From the NCBI RefSeq assembly GCF_038396675.1, contig NC_088927.1, forward strand, positions 37,107,501-37,171,500: DNA of 64,000 nucleotides, in the 5' to 3' direction. The position numbers were made by a program, and so were the translations under genes. This document shows positions 21,262 through 32,769 of the stretch, one piece after another. Source of the DNA: Hydra vulgaris. Taxonomy: Eukaryota; Cnidaria; Hydrozoa; Anthoathecata; Hydridae. The notes under the pieces were generated by a model. The model was not told where the DNA came from. It made no database searches and was given only the letters and a program-made list of their open reading frames with translations. Position 1 is the first letter of the stretch. Each line of letters begins with the position of its first letter.

Positions 21262-24255
21262 CAAGTAATTAAAATTAAATGCCGGGAACTTTTCTTATTT
21301 TTAAATTTTATTTGTACAAACTTATCAATAACGTTTTGAAAATCAAGTTTTCCTAAAATATCAGACTCAGAGCTCATTATTGCTAGTTGTTGAGTCTCCG
21401 TCCATAGAAGTACGCAATCTATTTTTTATGTGCTTTATATTAGAGAATGATCTTTCACTACTGCTGTTTGTAATCATAATAACAAGATAAATACGATGAA
21501 CTATTTCAACATTAGGAAAACAATCTTTTACTTTTTTATTAAATAATATTTTATACATTAAATGTTCTTGACTAATATTGTGAAATTCACTGCTTACATC
21601 TTTAAAATGTTTATAAAACTCTTTAAATTGAATAAGTTCGTTTCCTAAGTGTTCATCAATATCATCCTGGTAAATTTTAACAAGTTTAATTGCTTCATTT
21701 TCAATTTCTTGGTTACTTAGTTGTTCTATTTTTCGAAGAAAGCCAAATCGTTGGTCCAAGTTAGAAATAAACGTATCAATTACAGGTAAAAAAAATTTGA
21801 ATTTTGAATTTTTGAGAAGAAGTTAAAAATACCTCGGGTGTTTCATAAAAATCTATTGGATTTAAACGGATACTTCTTTGCTGTTTACGGTGTTTCAAAT
21901 AATCTGTTGTTTCCGAAATTTCTGCTCTTTGTTTTTCATATTGATCAAAGTTATCACGTTTAGCTTGAACAAAATTCTTTAAAGACTTAATAGCAGATAT
22001 TGCAGTATTAAGGTCTAATGTCGCATCTTGCAGTAATTTATTAGTTTTATCTACTCTTTCAAGGAAATTATTCCGAAAAACCATGTAAATTCCAGTTTCA
22101 AGTGTGTACAATTTGTTGTATAAACAATTTGTATCGTAACGCGCTTTTGTTGTTTTTTCAAAGTCATCAGCTATTTGAATTAGAGTGCTTTTAAATTGTT
22201 TATAGCCTAGTATAAGAGCTTTTGTTGCATCAGATCTACATGACCAGCGTGTAGTATTAACTCGTTGTGGTACATGGATACGGGTTTTGGTATTTTCTAA
22301 ACTTAGAGCTTTAACCATTAGTTCATAACGTTTTGTTGATGCCGTAAAAAATACATATAACTGCTCTAAAAAGTAAAAAAATTCAACAGCAGCAGTACAG
22401 CACTCGACTGCTGTTTTTCTTACCAAATTTAGGGAATGTGTAGCACATGGAATCCAGGAAGCTAGTTTATTATTTTTCAGAATTTTTGATTGGAGACCAT
22501 TATATTTCCCACTCATTACAGAAGCATTATCATACGATTGGCCTCTACAATTTTTTATGTTTAAGTCATATTTATTTAAAAAGTTTATTAAACCATCATA
22601 CATATCTTGAGCTTTATGGCCTTGGTTTGGCATAAATACCAAAAATCTTTCCACTGGTGTATCTTTTTCAATATATCTAAAAACTAATGTTAATTGATCT
22701 ATATGACCTTCATCAGATGTTGAATCTAATAAAATTGAAAAATATTTAGATAATTTTTACGAGAAATTATTTCATTCAAAACAATATTTTCCATTATTTC
22801 TATTAATTCTTCACAGATAGTAGAAGATAAAAAGTTAGTGTGCCCACTTCCACGATTTGCATGATTTTCAATATGCTGTTTAAGAAAATTATCATACTCA
22901 GCTAATAGCTCAAGAATTCCAATATAGTTACCATTTTTAGACGAACCGACAATTTCATTTTTACCACGTAATGCTAAACCTCGTTCACATATAAATGTTA
23001 TAAGACTTACGAGTCTCTTGATTATATTACGCCTGTAACTCTTTACATCTTCACTTTGTTTTATAAGTTTATTGTTAATACGGCCTAATTCTTTTGAACG
23101 AACAGCTAAATTTATCACAGAATTTAAATGACCTTTGGAAGTTTTATGACTTGTTAATCGATTATCTGCATGCTTCCAGTCACAGAAACCATCATGAGTA
23201 AATTGACTGCGTGTTTTGGACATTAATTTACAAACAAAACAAAAAATGCTACCATTGAATGGTGAAAAACATAACCATGAACGCTTAAATATTTCTCCGT
23301 TAGCAGTTTTTCGCTCAAACAATTATTTATTACATTTACGAGTAAACTTCACATCAAACTGTTTTTTTGATTTTTGTATAAATAATTCTTCATTACAATT
23401 TTGTAAATTTGAACTTCCTACTTTTGCCCAATAATCTATTAATCCTGTCATATTTTCAGGCCATAATCCTATATCTAAATTTAAGCTTTCATTTGTTTCT
23501 TCAACAATATTTTGAGGTGAAGGGTTTTCGGCGATAGTTACTAGTTGAGGCGGTAGAGCAATTTGATATGACTGAAATAAAAAAAATATTTAAAATATGT
23601 ACCTAATGGAAATTAAACTGAACTAAGACTAAACTAAGACTAAACTAAGACTAAACTAAGACTAAAGTAAGACTAAACTAAGACTAAACCAAGACTAAAC
23701 TAAGACTAAACTAAGACTAAACTAAGACTAAACTAAGACTAAACTAAGACTAAACTAAGACTAAACTAAGACTAAACTAAGACTAAACTAAGACTAACTA
23801 AACTGACTTTTTTAAATTTGTATTTATAATATTATTGCGTTTGATTTTCAATTTTTATTATTATTATTTTTTAATTAATATATACCTAAGTGGCCAATAT
23901 ACGTATAATTTTTTTCGATTTTAAATAATTTTAATTAGGAAAGGTAAATTTGAAGAGATAATATTTATTATTTAAACTACCTAACCTGCATATATTTTAT
24001 TATTATATGCTATTAAAAAAAAAAAAGTTAAAAAATATATATTATTAAAAGTAATATTTATTCTTTGTATAGTAATTGTAAAACTTTGAACCTCAGAAGA
24101 AGAAGAAGTTGTGTTGGGCTGTGTTATGAAAAACTCTGTCATTCGCCTAGTTTTTGAAATTATTTCCGTATTTTTTTATCTTTTTCTTTTGCCAATTTTC
24201 GTTTATCTGCACCACTCATATAAACTCGCTTTAATTTATGACGATCTTCTTCCAT
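21262..24255 (-). pseudogene. hAT transposase, nearly complete with few lesions
   Basis: Exon 1 starts at ATG 24255 (MEEDRHKLKRVYMSGADKRK), then has a stop and frameshift before EFFITQPNTTSSSSEV. Exon 2 starts after TTTCAG near 23573. It holds a TTF-type zinc finger region (RSWLCFSPFNGSIFCFVCKL), DUF4371, the DSTSDEGH first-Asp motif, CRGQSYDNASVMSG, IPCATHSLNLV and TTRWSCRSDATKA. It ends in the hAT dimerisation block SSERSFSNIKHIKNRLRTSM. Lesions seen: a stop near 23323, frameshifts near 22730, near 21790 and near 21375, and the exon-1 break. It is probably a young copy because so much frame survives. Confidence 0.85.
23618..23797. repeat. 11-bp minisatellite (TAAGACTAAAC)
   Basis: About 16 tandem copies of TAAGACTAAAC with very few variants. 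It sits in the putative intron between exons 1 and 2 of the nested hAT transposase. Confidence 0.95.
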
Positions 24256-25354
24256 TTTTAAATTTTAACACTATTCACTGGTTAACTTATAATTTAAGAA
24301 ACAAATAAAGTCTGTAACTATTGTCTATTGTGTATGCAACTGTTGTTAACTGACGTCTGACATGCAATAAGTGCAAGGAACAAATAACGATAATTTATCT
24401 ACAGACAGATAGTCTGTAATGTGTATTTTATATTTCCGAAAATCCAAATGTGTATATTTAGAATCACATTTACTATTATTATTACAATCGACGGTGCACA
24501 CCAATCGCGGACGACATAAACTATCTTATCTTGATTTTAAGAGACCATTCATTGTCAATAAACGTAAATACATCTATTATTAGTTATTAAAATAAAATTT
24601 TTTAAATGTCCAAAAAAGTTCAATATTATTTAATTAAATATGTGTAAATATAAATAAAATGTTTTTTCTGTATTCTAATTTAAATATCATAAAATTGTGG
24701 GGGCCCCGAATTTGTGGGGGCCCCTGGGCTGCAGGCCACTCAGCCCTCCCCTAAATCCGGCCCTGATGGTTTTAGGTATAAAGTTGTAATTTTTACCACT
24801 TAGTTACAACATATTAAGCTAGTTAATTTTAAAATATAACCTAGCTTTGCTGTTAGAAACGGCACTTTTTTTTAGCTAAAATGCTAGATACATCAACAAA
24901 GTCATTTTTTTCTCCGTTTTTAAACTTCAGAGAAAATATTATATTTTCTCTTATTATTTCAATAATTAAATATATTCAAATTTGAAATATAATCAGGTGG
25001 GGGAAAGTGAGTCTATGTATGTAAAATATTATGATATGTAATTATATTATCGATGTTGTTGTTAGTAACATTATAAACCTATTAGTTTCATCAGACCTAA
25101 CTATTTTTGTGTTAATAATTCTTTAGAACTATTAAACTCTTATGTTTGAAGGTTATATCTTTGAAGCTTATATTAAGAAACATGTGTATTTATTTGTATG
25201 AAACAATACGTTCATCTGGGTCAAATAAAATATTATATAAGACCTATTTGGTGTTAAAATATTTTTTTTGAGATATGTTATGATTTATGCTAATTTATTT
25301 CACTAATAATTTAACAGATTTTTCATAAATATTACTTTAGAAAGTATCTAAAAA

Positions 25355-26487
25355 ATGCCAAGATGTTACAATAAAAAAATAAAACTCAAGTACAATGATG
25401 ATAGTTTGGAAAAAGCAATTATGCTATAATGTGAGGAAAAAAAGACTATTTATCATGCTGCTAAAGAATGTTCTGTTCCTATAGAAAAATTGAGACGAAG
25501 AATAAAAGAACAAGAATTTAATGCAAACAAACGCGAAGGCCGAAAAAGTGTGCTGAGTGATAATGATGAAACTATATGCAAACAAACGCGAAGGTCGAAA
25601 TAGTGTGCTGAGTGATAATGATGAAACTATATGCAAACAAACGCGAAGGTTGAAATAGTGTGCTGAGTGATAATGATGAAACTATATGCAAACAAACGCG
25701 AAGGTCGAAAAAGTGTGCTGAGTGATAATGATGAAACTATATGCAAACAAACGCGAAGGTCGAAAAAGTGTGCTGAGTGATAATGATGAAACTATATGCA
25801 AACAAACGCGAAGGTCGAAAAAGTGTGCTGAGTGATAATGATGAAACTTTAGCTGCAGCGCAGTCAAATATTTTTCCATTAGACTCTCTTGACATTTTAC
25901 ACAACGATGAGGATGAAAACTCTTTTTATAAATGGAATTCCTGAGAAAGATTGGATAATTTCTTTTAGGAAGCGTTTTGTTGATTACAACAGTTAGATGT
26001 GGCTGTCTTCGGACCATTAAAGAATGAGTGGAGAAAATTTTTAAAGCGGTTTGCAAGACTCTCTCCAGCAAATGCTATAACAGGATTTCGTGGTACAGGT
26101 ATCTCACCATTATGTAAAGACAAGATGGAAAGAAGAATAACAGGTATTGATTTTCTCAATCAATCACCTGAACGTTATAGCCCTAAATTTCCAAGATTAC
26201 AAACACCAAGATCAGCTATGCGAGAAGCTTTAAGTTCAATCATATGCTCTAATGTATCTGCAGAAACAGCAGCAATAACGGAACAACAAAAACAAAAAAG
26301 GAAGAGAGTACAAGCAAAATGTGGAGAACTCCTTACAAATGAGAAAGTCAAACGACGGTTACTTGAGGAACAAAAAGTTAGAGAGGAAAAGTTAAAGAGG
26401 AAAAAAACCAAGTTAAAAAAAAAATACAAAAAAAAAACTATTACCACTACTGAAGTATCAAAGAAATACCCAAAAAGATCTAAGTAG
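25355..26487 (+). pseudogene. pogo/Tigger-like transposase relic lacking the DDE core
   Basis: ATG at 25355 opens MPRCYNKKIKLKYNDD and a psq-type helix-turn-helix (TIYHAAKECSVPIEKLRRRI) with one stop between them. The sequence then enters a 55-bp tandem repeat. After it comes the family's C-terminal region: DVAVFGPLKNEWRKFLKRFA and GFRGTGISPLCKDKM, then a long basic coiled tail, open from 25999 to 26487. The catalytic DDE domain that should lie between is missing, so the copy cannot be autonomous. Confidence 0.75.
25521..25850. repeat. 55-bp tandem repeat inside the pogo coding region
   Basis: About six near-identical units starting at the Met-less block ATGCAAACAAACGCGAAGG and ending GATAATGATGAAACT, spaced exactly 55 bases (landmark ACT at 25571, 25626, 25681, 25736, 25791, 25846). 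The period is not a multiple of three, so each added unit shifts the frame. Confidence 0.95.
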
Positions 26488-27729
26488 CTCGAATTTCACC
26501 ATAAAAGTGCAGTGTTAAAAAAAATAGTTCTTTTTTATAAAATACATTATTAAAACATTATTATTTCTGTGTTAGATCATCATTTTTTTATTTTTATTTC
26601 TCCGAGGTTTTAGTTTTTATTGTTGTGCTTTGTATGTATGCACTTTCTTTTTCAATAAAAATACCTTAAGACTACTTTTTAAATTAAAACCTTGTATAAA
26701 TACTATAAAAAAGGTGCGTGAATATAGAATGTATGTAAGATTTTTCATAAGCAGCAGTATTTTAAACCAGAACTACCAACATTTTATGTAGACCCACATT
26801 ACCCAACTACGTGGGGTAATGTGAGTCTATATAGGCATCTCCAAATAAAGGCTCCCCAGACATATTGATAGTATTTTAAGTGATAGTTTTTTGTTAAATT
26901 TGTTTAGTAGGATGTCCAATCATGATTTTAAGTCATCTTTTATCAGAAAGCCAATACCTAAACTGTTTTTTTTTAACTCAAAGCCAGAAATAGGTAATGA
27001 TAGTCTCAGATTACCTTAGCCTACCCTATTATAATTTCGCCAGCATGCGTAAAAAAAGCTATACTAGCTGGTGCGTTAGTACGAATACAACTTTAAGCTT
27101 TTTTTAGACCGACTCACAATAAATGAAATCAGGAATAACATGTCAGAGGATATTGGAGTAATCCTCTCTAAGATCTTTCCAGAATTGCTAAAAAAGCGTT
27201 TAAAGTGGCAGCAACTAAATAATCGTAAAGTTGGAGCCAACCACTTTGTTTGTTACTTAATTAGTTAATGGTGAATTCTCCATAGAAAAAAATTCAAAAA
27301 ATTTAAAAAAAGTTATCGTCATTAAAATTTAATGAAAAATTAAATTATAGAAGATATTAACGGTCCCGTAGAAAGTAAAAAGTTTAAAATTTTAAAAGAT
27401 TAAAAATAATTTAAACTTATTATGGGATGTCAAATTAGTGAGAGTGATATAATCATGAAGTTCTTTGAAAAATGTAATGGCAAAAAGTAATAGGAGATAA
27501 TTTATGAAAATCTAGATATTTGGCATTGGAGAAAAAATTTCAGACAATGGGAATTATTTTTGTTATACAATAATATTATTAGGGATCAATTATCTAAAAT
27601 AATATTTAAAAAAGTTTATTATTATACTATTTACTTTTATAAATATACTATTAGACTAACCGTTCAGTTATTAGACTAACCGTTCAGTTATTTGCAACGA
27701 TAAACTAACTTCAAAAGTGTGCATAGTTT

Positions 27730-29226
27730 TTGATGTTAGTTCCTGTACATTCATTAAATGAATGTTTATTTTCTGGACTTTCTTTTACAACTTTGTTATA
27801 TAGTATAGTTTTAGGTTTTCGTGCGAATCAAATTGCCTTACTTGTCGACATAAAAGAAACATATTTAAAAATTTCATTATCTGAAAAGCATTGCGACTTT
27901 GTTGTTTGGTATAAAGACTTATTTGAATTAGATCCCAGTGAGCACGGTACGTTTTTTAAACGTTCTTTGGACGTTTTTATTATGTTTAAACCTGATAAAA
28001 ACGTTTAAAAAACGTTTTAAAAACGTACCGTACCCACAGGGATGTTTAGAATTTGAAAAACGCTGAATATTTATCAATTTATAATTTATCGATTGTGCAG
28101 AGTTTTATAGATCATTTATAGATTGTGCAGAGTTTTAATCGACGTAACATCTTGTTTATTATTACCTGCGACACTAATTATCATGAATTTAGCAAGAAAT
28201 CAATTCAATCTTCATAGATAGCTCCAATTATCTAATTAATTATCAAAACTTGTATTTAATTATGTTATTAAATACAAGTTTTGATTCCGTATCTGAAGGA
28301 CTTCTATTTTTTAATAAAGCAAAATTATATTTACAAGCAAAGTAGTTTTCATTGAAGAAAATTTGAATCCAGTTGAAAAGAACAATGCAGTTTAATTAAA
28401 AAAGACAATACAACATCAAGTGACATCGCTAAGGTTCTTGGTAAAAAATGGAATAAAAATGAAGACAAATTTATCTTTTCATTTGAGGATATTATTTATT
28501 TAGTAGACAATAAACTTACTAAACGAAGCTCAGATTAATTGCAAGTACGGGTGTTGTATATACTTAAGATGGAGCGCTATGGGAATTTCGAATTATTGTC
28601 TTAAACCAAGAGTTTCTGAATTAAGGCTAGAATTAAGAGCGATGTTATTATTAGCTTTTTTGTGAGTTTACAAAGAGTTATCTAATATTTTAAACATTTT
28701 TTGTATTAAGTTATTTACTAATTCTATTATTTGTCTTGAGCAAACAATGTAAATAAGAAATAGTAGCATTTATCCAAAAGCTCATAGAAAAAAATTTGTC
28801 CTTGTATGATATAAAGTTTTAGAATTATAGTGAAAGAAATTCCGCGGATATTATATCTCGTGGTTGTAAATTTATTACGTTTCAAATTCACGATCTTAAT
28901 TTAGAGGTTCAAGTTTAATAAGTTAATAACAAACTTGTTTTATAGCCTTCACTTGATTTAAGTAATCAAGGAAATCTTCTGAAGTAACAAACCTATTGAA
29001 TTCATATAATGCTAAAAGTTTAGATTTTATAAATATCATTAGTTTTAAAATACGCGATCGGTTTCTTATAGTCACAGCTTTTGTTTTACGCCTAGTTGTT
29101 TTTATTAAAAAAGGAATCAATAGTAATTTATCTACTCCTACAGCTTCAGAATTGGATTATGGGAAATGGTATAAATTAGATTTATTCAAAAAGATTCTAT
29201 TTATAGCGAGTCATAGAATCAATTAA
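27730..29226 (+). pseudogene. BEL/Pao-like retrotransposon pol fragments
   Basis: The first block (27730-27930) contains LGFRANQIALLVDIKETYLK and EKHCDFVVWYKD. This resembles the palm of BEL/Pao reverse transcriptase, where AFLQI-type residues follow the first Asp. Later plus-strand blocks include KPRVSELRLELRAMLLLAFL (RNase H-like region) and RDRFLIVTAFVLRLVVFIKK (the stretch before the integrase zinc domain in BEL/Pao). Frames are broken many times and no LTR is seen. The family call is by motif memory only. Confidence 0.55.
27933..28042. mobile_element. Short MITE with CCCAGTG/CCCTGTG ends
   Basis: The left end TCCCAGTGAGCACGGTACG and the inverted right end TCCCTGTGGGTACGGTACG enclose A/T tracts with repeated AACGTTT. 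About 110 bp. It interrupts the BEL/Pao RT right after WYKDLFELD. The ends resemble those of the compound element at 36490. Confidence 0.65.
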
Positions 29227-29239
29227 AAAAAGATTTAGG

Positions 29240-30429
29240 TTTTTTTATTATTTATGAAATTATTCGTTTCCAGGGTCGTCTTGGTAACTCCTTGTAATTC
29301 AAAGTTTCAAAAGCGAGTTCAAACCACGCACCTCATGTTCTGAAAAATTTTTCGTTTACAAATTTAATAACTTAGTTACAACACTGGATTTACGTAGAAA
29401 ATAAATAAAAACAAAGACATTTTATATACAAGTGATAATCATATATGAAATAATATCGAATATTAGGCGTTACAATATTGTTTTAATACCGTTTTCAATA
29501 TTCTTTAATGTATAAATTTATTGTTTTAATACCGTTTTCAATATCTTTTAATAAAATTTTACACTCTGGTGTAAAACTTGGATCATTTATCTTATGGAAA
29601 TATCTTTTATGTTCTAGAAATAAATTTAAAAACACCATTTGCTAGAAGCCACAACATTGCCAAACCTATACTAAATTATTTTTAAACGTCTGTAAAATTT
29701 GATAATAGCTTAATTTTGATGAGCAGGTTTTCGAATAATATACTTTGATTAACAGAACACATAGCACTACAAGACCGTTTTTGGGTCTTTCTGGCCCCCC
29801 AGCAAAATAACAGTTGTGGCCTCTCCAGTCTCCTCCTCGCCCTCATATCATCTTTCCAAAAAAAACAAAAATAAAAATCATTAATTCAATACAATATTTT
29901 TATCTGCTTACTTTACAAATATTACTGCAATTGATTTATTTGTTTACCAACAAATAAATGGGATAATTGTAATAAGTTAATAAATAATTAATAAATGTGA
30001 TAGATAGCTGTAATAAGTTAATCCAAAGCATAAGCAAAGGACATTTCATTGTATTTTATGTAATTTTAAAACAATTCAGCTGGGTAAAACGAAACATACA
30101 TATTTTTGAAGAACCTACAGTTTTCATCTAGGTTCCATTATTATATTATTAAGTAGATAAATATTTTAGTCATTAAATGACGAGGCTGCTTTGAAATCAG
30201 AAAAATGATCACACTTTTCATGTTGATTTTTTTAGAAGAACATTTTTAAATTGAAGAACGTACAAGTGTTTTTATCCACTATTTGACCAGTAGCAATTCT
30301 TCATTGTCTTTAAAGTTGAAAATGGTCATTTTCCATTATAATAAAAACAACATCAATATTAGAGAATATAGATTCAAGTTTCTTTGATAGAATTACCAAA
30401 AGTAAATCCAAATGAATCGGTTTTTTGGT
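29240..30429. other. No gene recognised
   Basis: AT-rich. A C/G-rich patch at 29775-29850 (CTGGCCCCCCAGC...CTCCTCCTCGCC) looks like the end of a hAT-type element but has no partner that I found. Confidence 0.4.
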
Positions 30430-31378
30430 TTCACCGGTGCCAATTTTATTTAAAGTGGAATAAAGATCTTAAAACGCAGAAATTCGTTTGAAAATTAAAA
30501 ACATCGTTTGGGTCGATATATAAAATTTCTAGGCTGTGCGATGTGATTACAAGAAAATCCATATCTGAACATATTAGATTCCTCTAAAACGAAAGAGATG
30601 AATAGTATAAGCTTTCCTTGCCTTTCAAACTTAGCTAAAAGTAGATACACGATGACTTAAACCTCAGCAATTCATCGTGTTGGTGTTTGTCGTAGCTTTT
30701 TTTGCATTACTTCATTTTTTAAATTTGTCAAAACTTGATCAAACCTCTTGAACGAAAATAGACAGATAGCTTTACAGCTCATTCACCATTGTAAAATTGA
30801 TTGCTACAACTCGAAGCATTTTGTTCACGTAATTGTGCTTGTCCATAATTGTGCCTCAGATGATTAATATGACCAGAAAGCTCTGTGTTGTACAAAGGAA
30901 AATACGATTCACCGTCAATTATCACATATGTTTCCAGAAAAGTACAACTAATTTTTGGGACTTAGGATGCACAACAGCTTTCTCAGCCAATATTATTTTT
31001 GGTACTTTAGTTTTTTTACGATATCAAATGCTCGTCTTTTCGTTGATAATTTTGGATATATACTGCTGGGAAACATTGATTCTTTTAGCTAAGCTACGCT
31101 GTGAAACACCTTCAATTGGTATTTCACCGTCAATCAATTTTTCTAGACGTTTTATCTGTTTCTTAGGCATTTTTTTTTTCATTCCGACAACTTCCAACTT
31201 TTCTTTCTGGTCCAATATTGATCTCCTTTCGTTGCAGTATATCGTAGATGGTTGATTTTGGGACATATTCCATGCAAAAATGATATACAACAAACATTTT
31301 GTTTTCTTCTGGATGCAAATCCAGAAAAGTGTACACTCGTTTGCGGAGTGCCCCTTGATTATTCGATCTTTTAGACAT
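30430..31378 (-). pseudogene. Tc1/mariner-like (IS630 group) transposase relic
   Basis: On minus from ATG 31378: MSKRSNNQGALRKRVYTFLD, then PKSTIYDILQRKEINIGPER. A frameshift follows, then KKQIKRLEKLIDGEIP and SQRSLAKRINVSQQYISKII, two helix-turn-helix units typical of the family. Next come KVPKIILAEKAVVHPKSQK and, after stops, a DGESYFPLYNTE-like block where the first catalytic Asp should lie. The rest is badly broken. Not autonomous. Confidence 0.65.
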
Positions 31379-31504
31379 TTTAGTTAGGTTCTGAAAAAAT
31401 ACAACAACGGTATATTGTAGAGGTAAAAAAAATAGACTCTGGTATATTGTAGAGGAATAAATTTGTAGCAAGAAATGTTTTAGATAAACTTACTTGAGTA
31501 CAAT

Positions 31505-31970
31505 TATATATCACTCATTTATTCATTGTCACATAAACTATGCAAACATTACTTAAATATAAATAAACTTAAACCTCTTTATTGTCAGCAGAAGCATGTA
31601 GCACGTCTTATATATTTTAAAGACCGTTATACTCATGCCAAGCTTCTATTATTTGAAATGAAAGTTTTTAATATATATGAGCCTAATATTTTTAATATTA
31701 TTTGTTTTATGTTTAAATTTAAAACCATTCACCCCCGATTTCTTTCCATAATTTATATTCATCAAAAGATAAAAATAAATACATTTTACGATAATTTTAT
31801 TAAAGTAGCCCATTTTTCAAACAAATCTTTTTATATTTTGTATTGATTATTGCGGATCATTTTTATGGAATAAAATATTAAAAAAAAATTTTACTGAGGA
31901 TTTTATTCATCAAAGTAACTACTTTTCTTTTAAACGGAAGCTTGAAGAATTCATTTTTACAATCGAAGTA
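31505..31970 (+). pseudogene. CR1-like LINE, C-terminal fragment
   Basis: The plus-strand open block 31526-31846 contains LNINKLKPLYCQQKHVARLI, DRYTHAKLLLFEMKVFNIYE and NIICFMFKFKTIHP. This matches the region after the RT in CR1-type LINEs (LKPLxxLQKxxVRxI, THAxPLF, LNIYQxN). A short tail follows in another frame. It is 5' truncated, and the RT core is absent. Confidence 0.65.
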
Positions 31971-32166
31971 ATCTACATATATAAAAGATATAACGCATCT
32001 TGTATTTATAACGGAATATTTTAAGTTTCTTACTTTGTTACTTATTTCTTATCTTGTAAATATCTTATGAATTTTAACACGAATGTTTCTTAGCGGTACT
32101 CGACGACAAGACAGTATGATCTTCTACGAGTACGCGCGTTTTTTTTTTTTTTTAATAGCGATCATG

Positions 32167-32282
32167 TTATGTATATATATAATATATATATATTTAATAC
32201 ATATATTATATATTATATAATATATTATATTATAGTATATATATAATATATATATATTTAATACATATATTATATATATATT
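32167..32282. repeat. Imperfect TA-rich repeat
   Basis: TATATATAATATATATATAT followed by TTAATACATATATTATATAT, largely duplicated at about 32167-32215 and 32232-32282. The overlapping minus ORF is low-complexity and not a gene. Confidence 0.85.
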
Positions 32283-32769
32283 TTTTTTGTTTAGTATATA
32301 TTTGTATTTTTCTTTATTTACATTTATTGTGCTGTTTAACAATAAATAATCAACATATAAATACAAAAAAGAAAAAATATGTCCGTAGAACAAAGAAGAC
32401 AGTAAAATCTTGACAACAAGCAGCGTTTTTGTATATACAATAAAAAATTAAAACTTTTCTTTTTTACAATGATCTTTATAAAATAAAAAGTTAAACAGAC
32501 AGGGGCTCAAAGAAGATGAAAATGACAATACGTCATCGCAATCTTTTCATAAAGCCCCCTTATACATTTCCAATAGAATATAGATATTAAATTAAAAAAC
32601 CCTAATAGGGGCATAAAACTGCTGCGCTAATCAGTAAATCAAAAAAAGATCAAATAAAATAAATACTAAAATAATTAAAACTACTTGATGATCCCTTAAA
32701 GCACAAATGATTCTCAAATTTAAAAATTTCTTTTTTATTAGAAACTTAAATGAACTTAATGACTTTGCC

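Larger units (their letters stand above)
20970..24765 (-). mobile_element. hAT element (DUF4371 type) nested in the pogo element
   Basis: The ends CAGGGGCGGATTTAG and CTAAATCCGGCCCTG are inverted copies. They are flanked by a perfect 8-bp target duplication ATGGTTTT (20962-20969 and 24766-24773). Length is 3,796 bp. It carries a two-exon transposase on minus and an 11-bp minisatellite in the intron. Confidence 0.92.
20901..27026 (+). mobile_element. pogo-like element interrupted by a nested hAT
   Basis: The left end GGGTAGGGTGGGGTATACGG followed by GGTAATCTGGG is matched by the inverted right end CAGATTACCTTAGCCTACCC. Both ends abut TA dinucleotides (20899-20900, 27027-27028), the target of Tc1/mariner-pogo elements. 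Without the 3.8 kb hAT inserted at 20970 the element would be about 2.3 kb. The transposase relic is at 25355-26487. Confidence 0.75.

Noticed and set aside
23618-23797. Telomere-like repeat
   Set aside because: The 11-bp unit TAAGACTAAAC is not TTAGGG-like and is internal to a transposon intron.
25521-25850. A CRISPR-like array
   Set aside because: Units are contiguous 55-bp tandem repeats without unique spacers, in eukaryotic DNA.
26175-26447. 90-aa minus ORF rich in Phe and Leu
   Set aside because: It is antisense to the Lys-rich tail of the pogo-like transposase.
31505-31846. A host gene on plus
   Set aside because: The sequence matches the post-RT segment of CR1-type LINEs and lacks any start or splice context.
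32124-32393. 89-aa minus ORF rich in Tyr and Ile
   Set aside because: Low-complexity TA-rich DNA.
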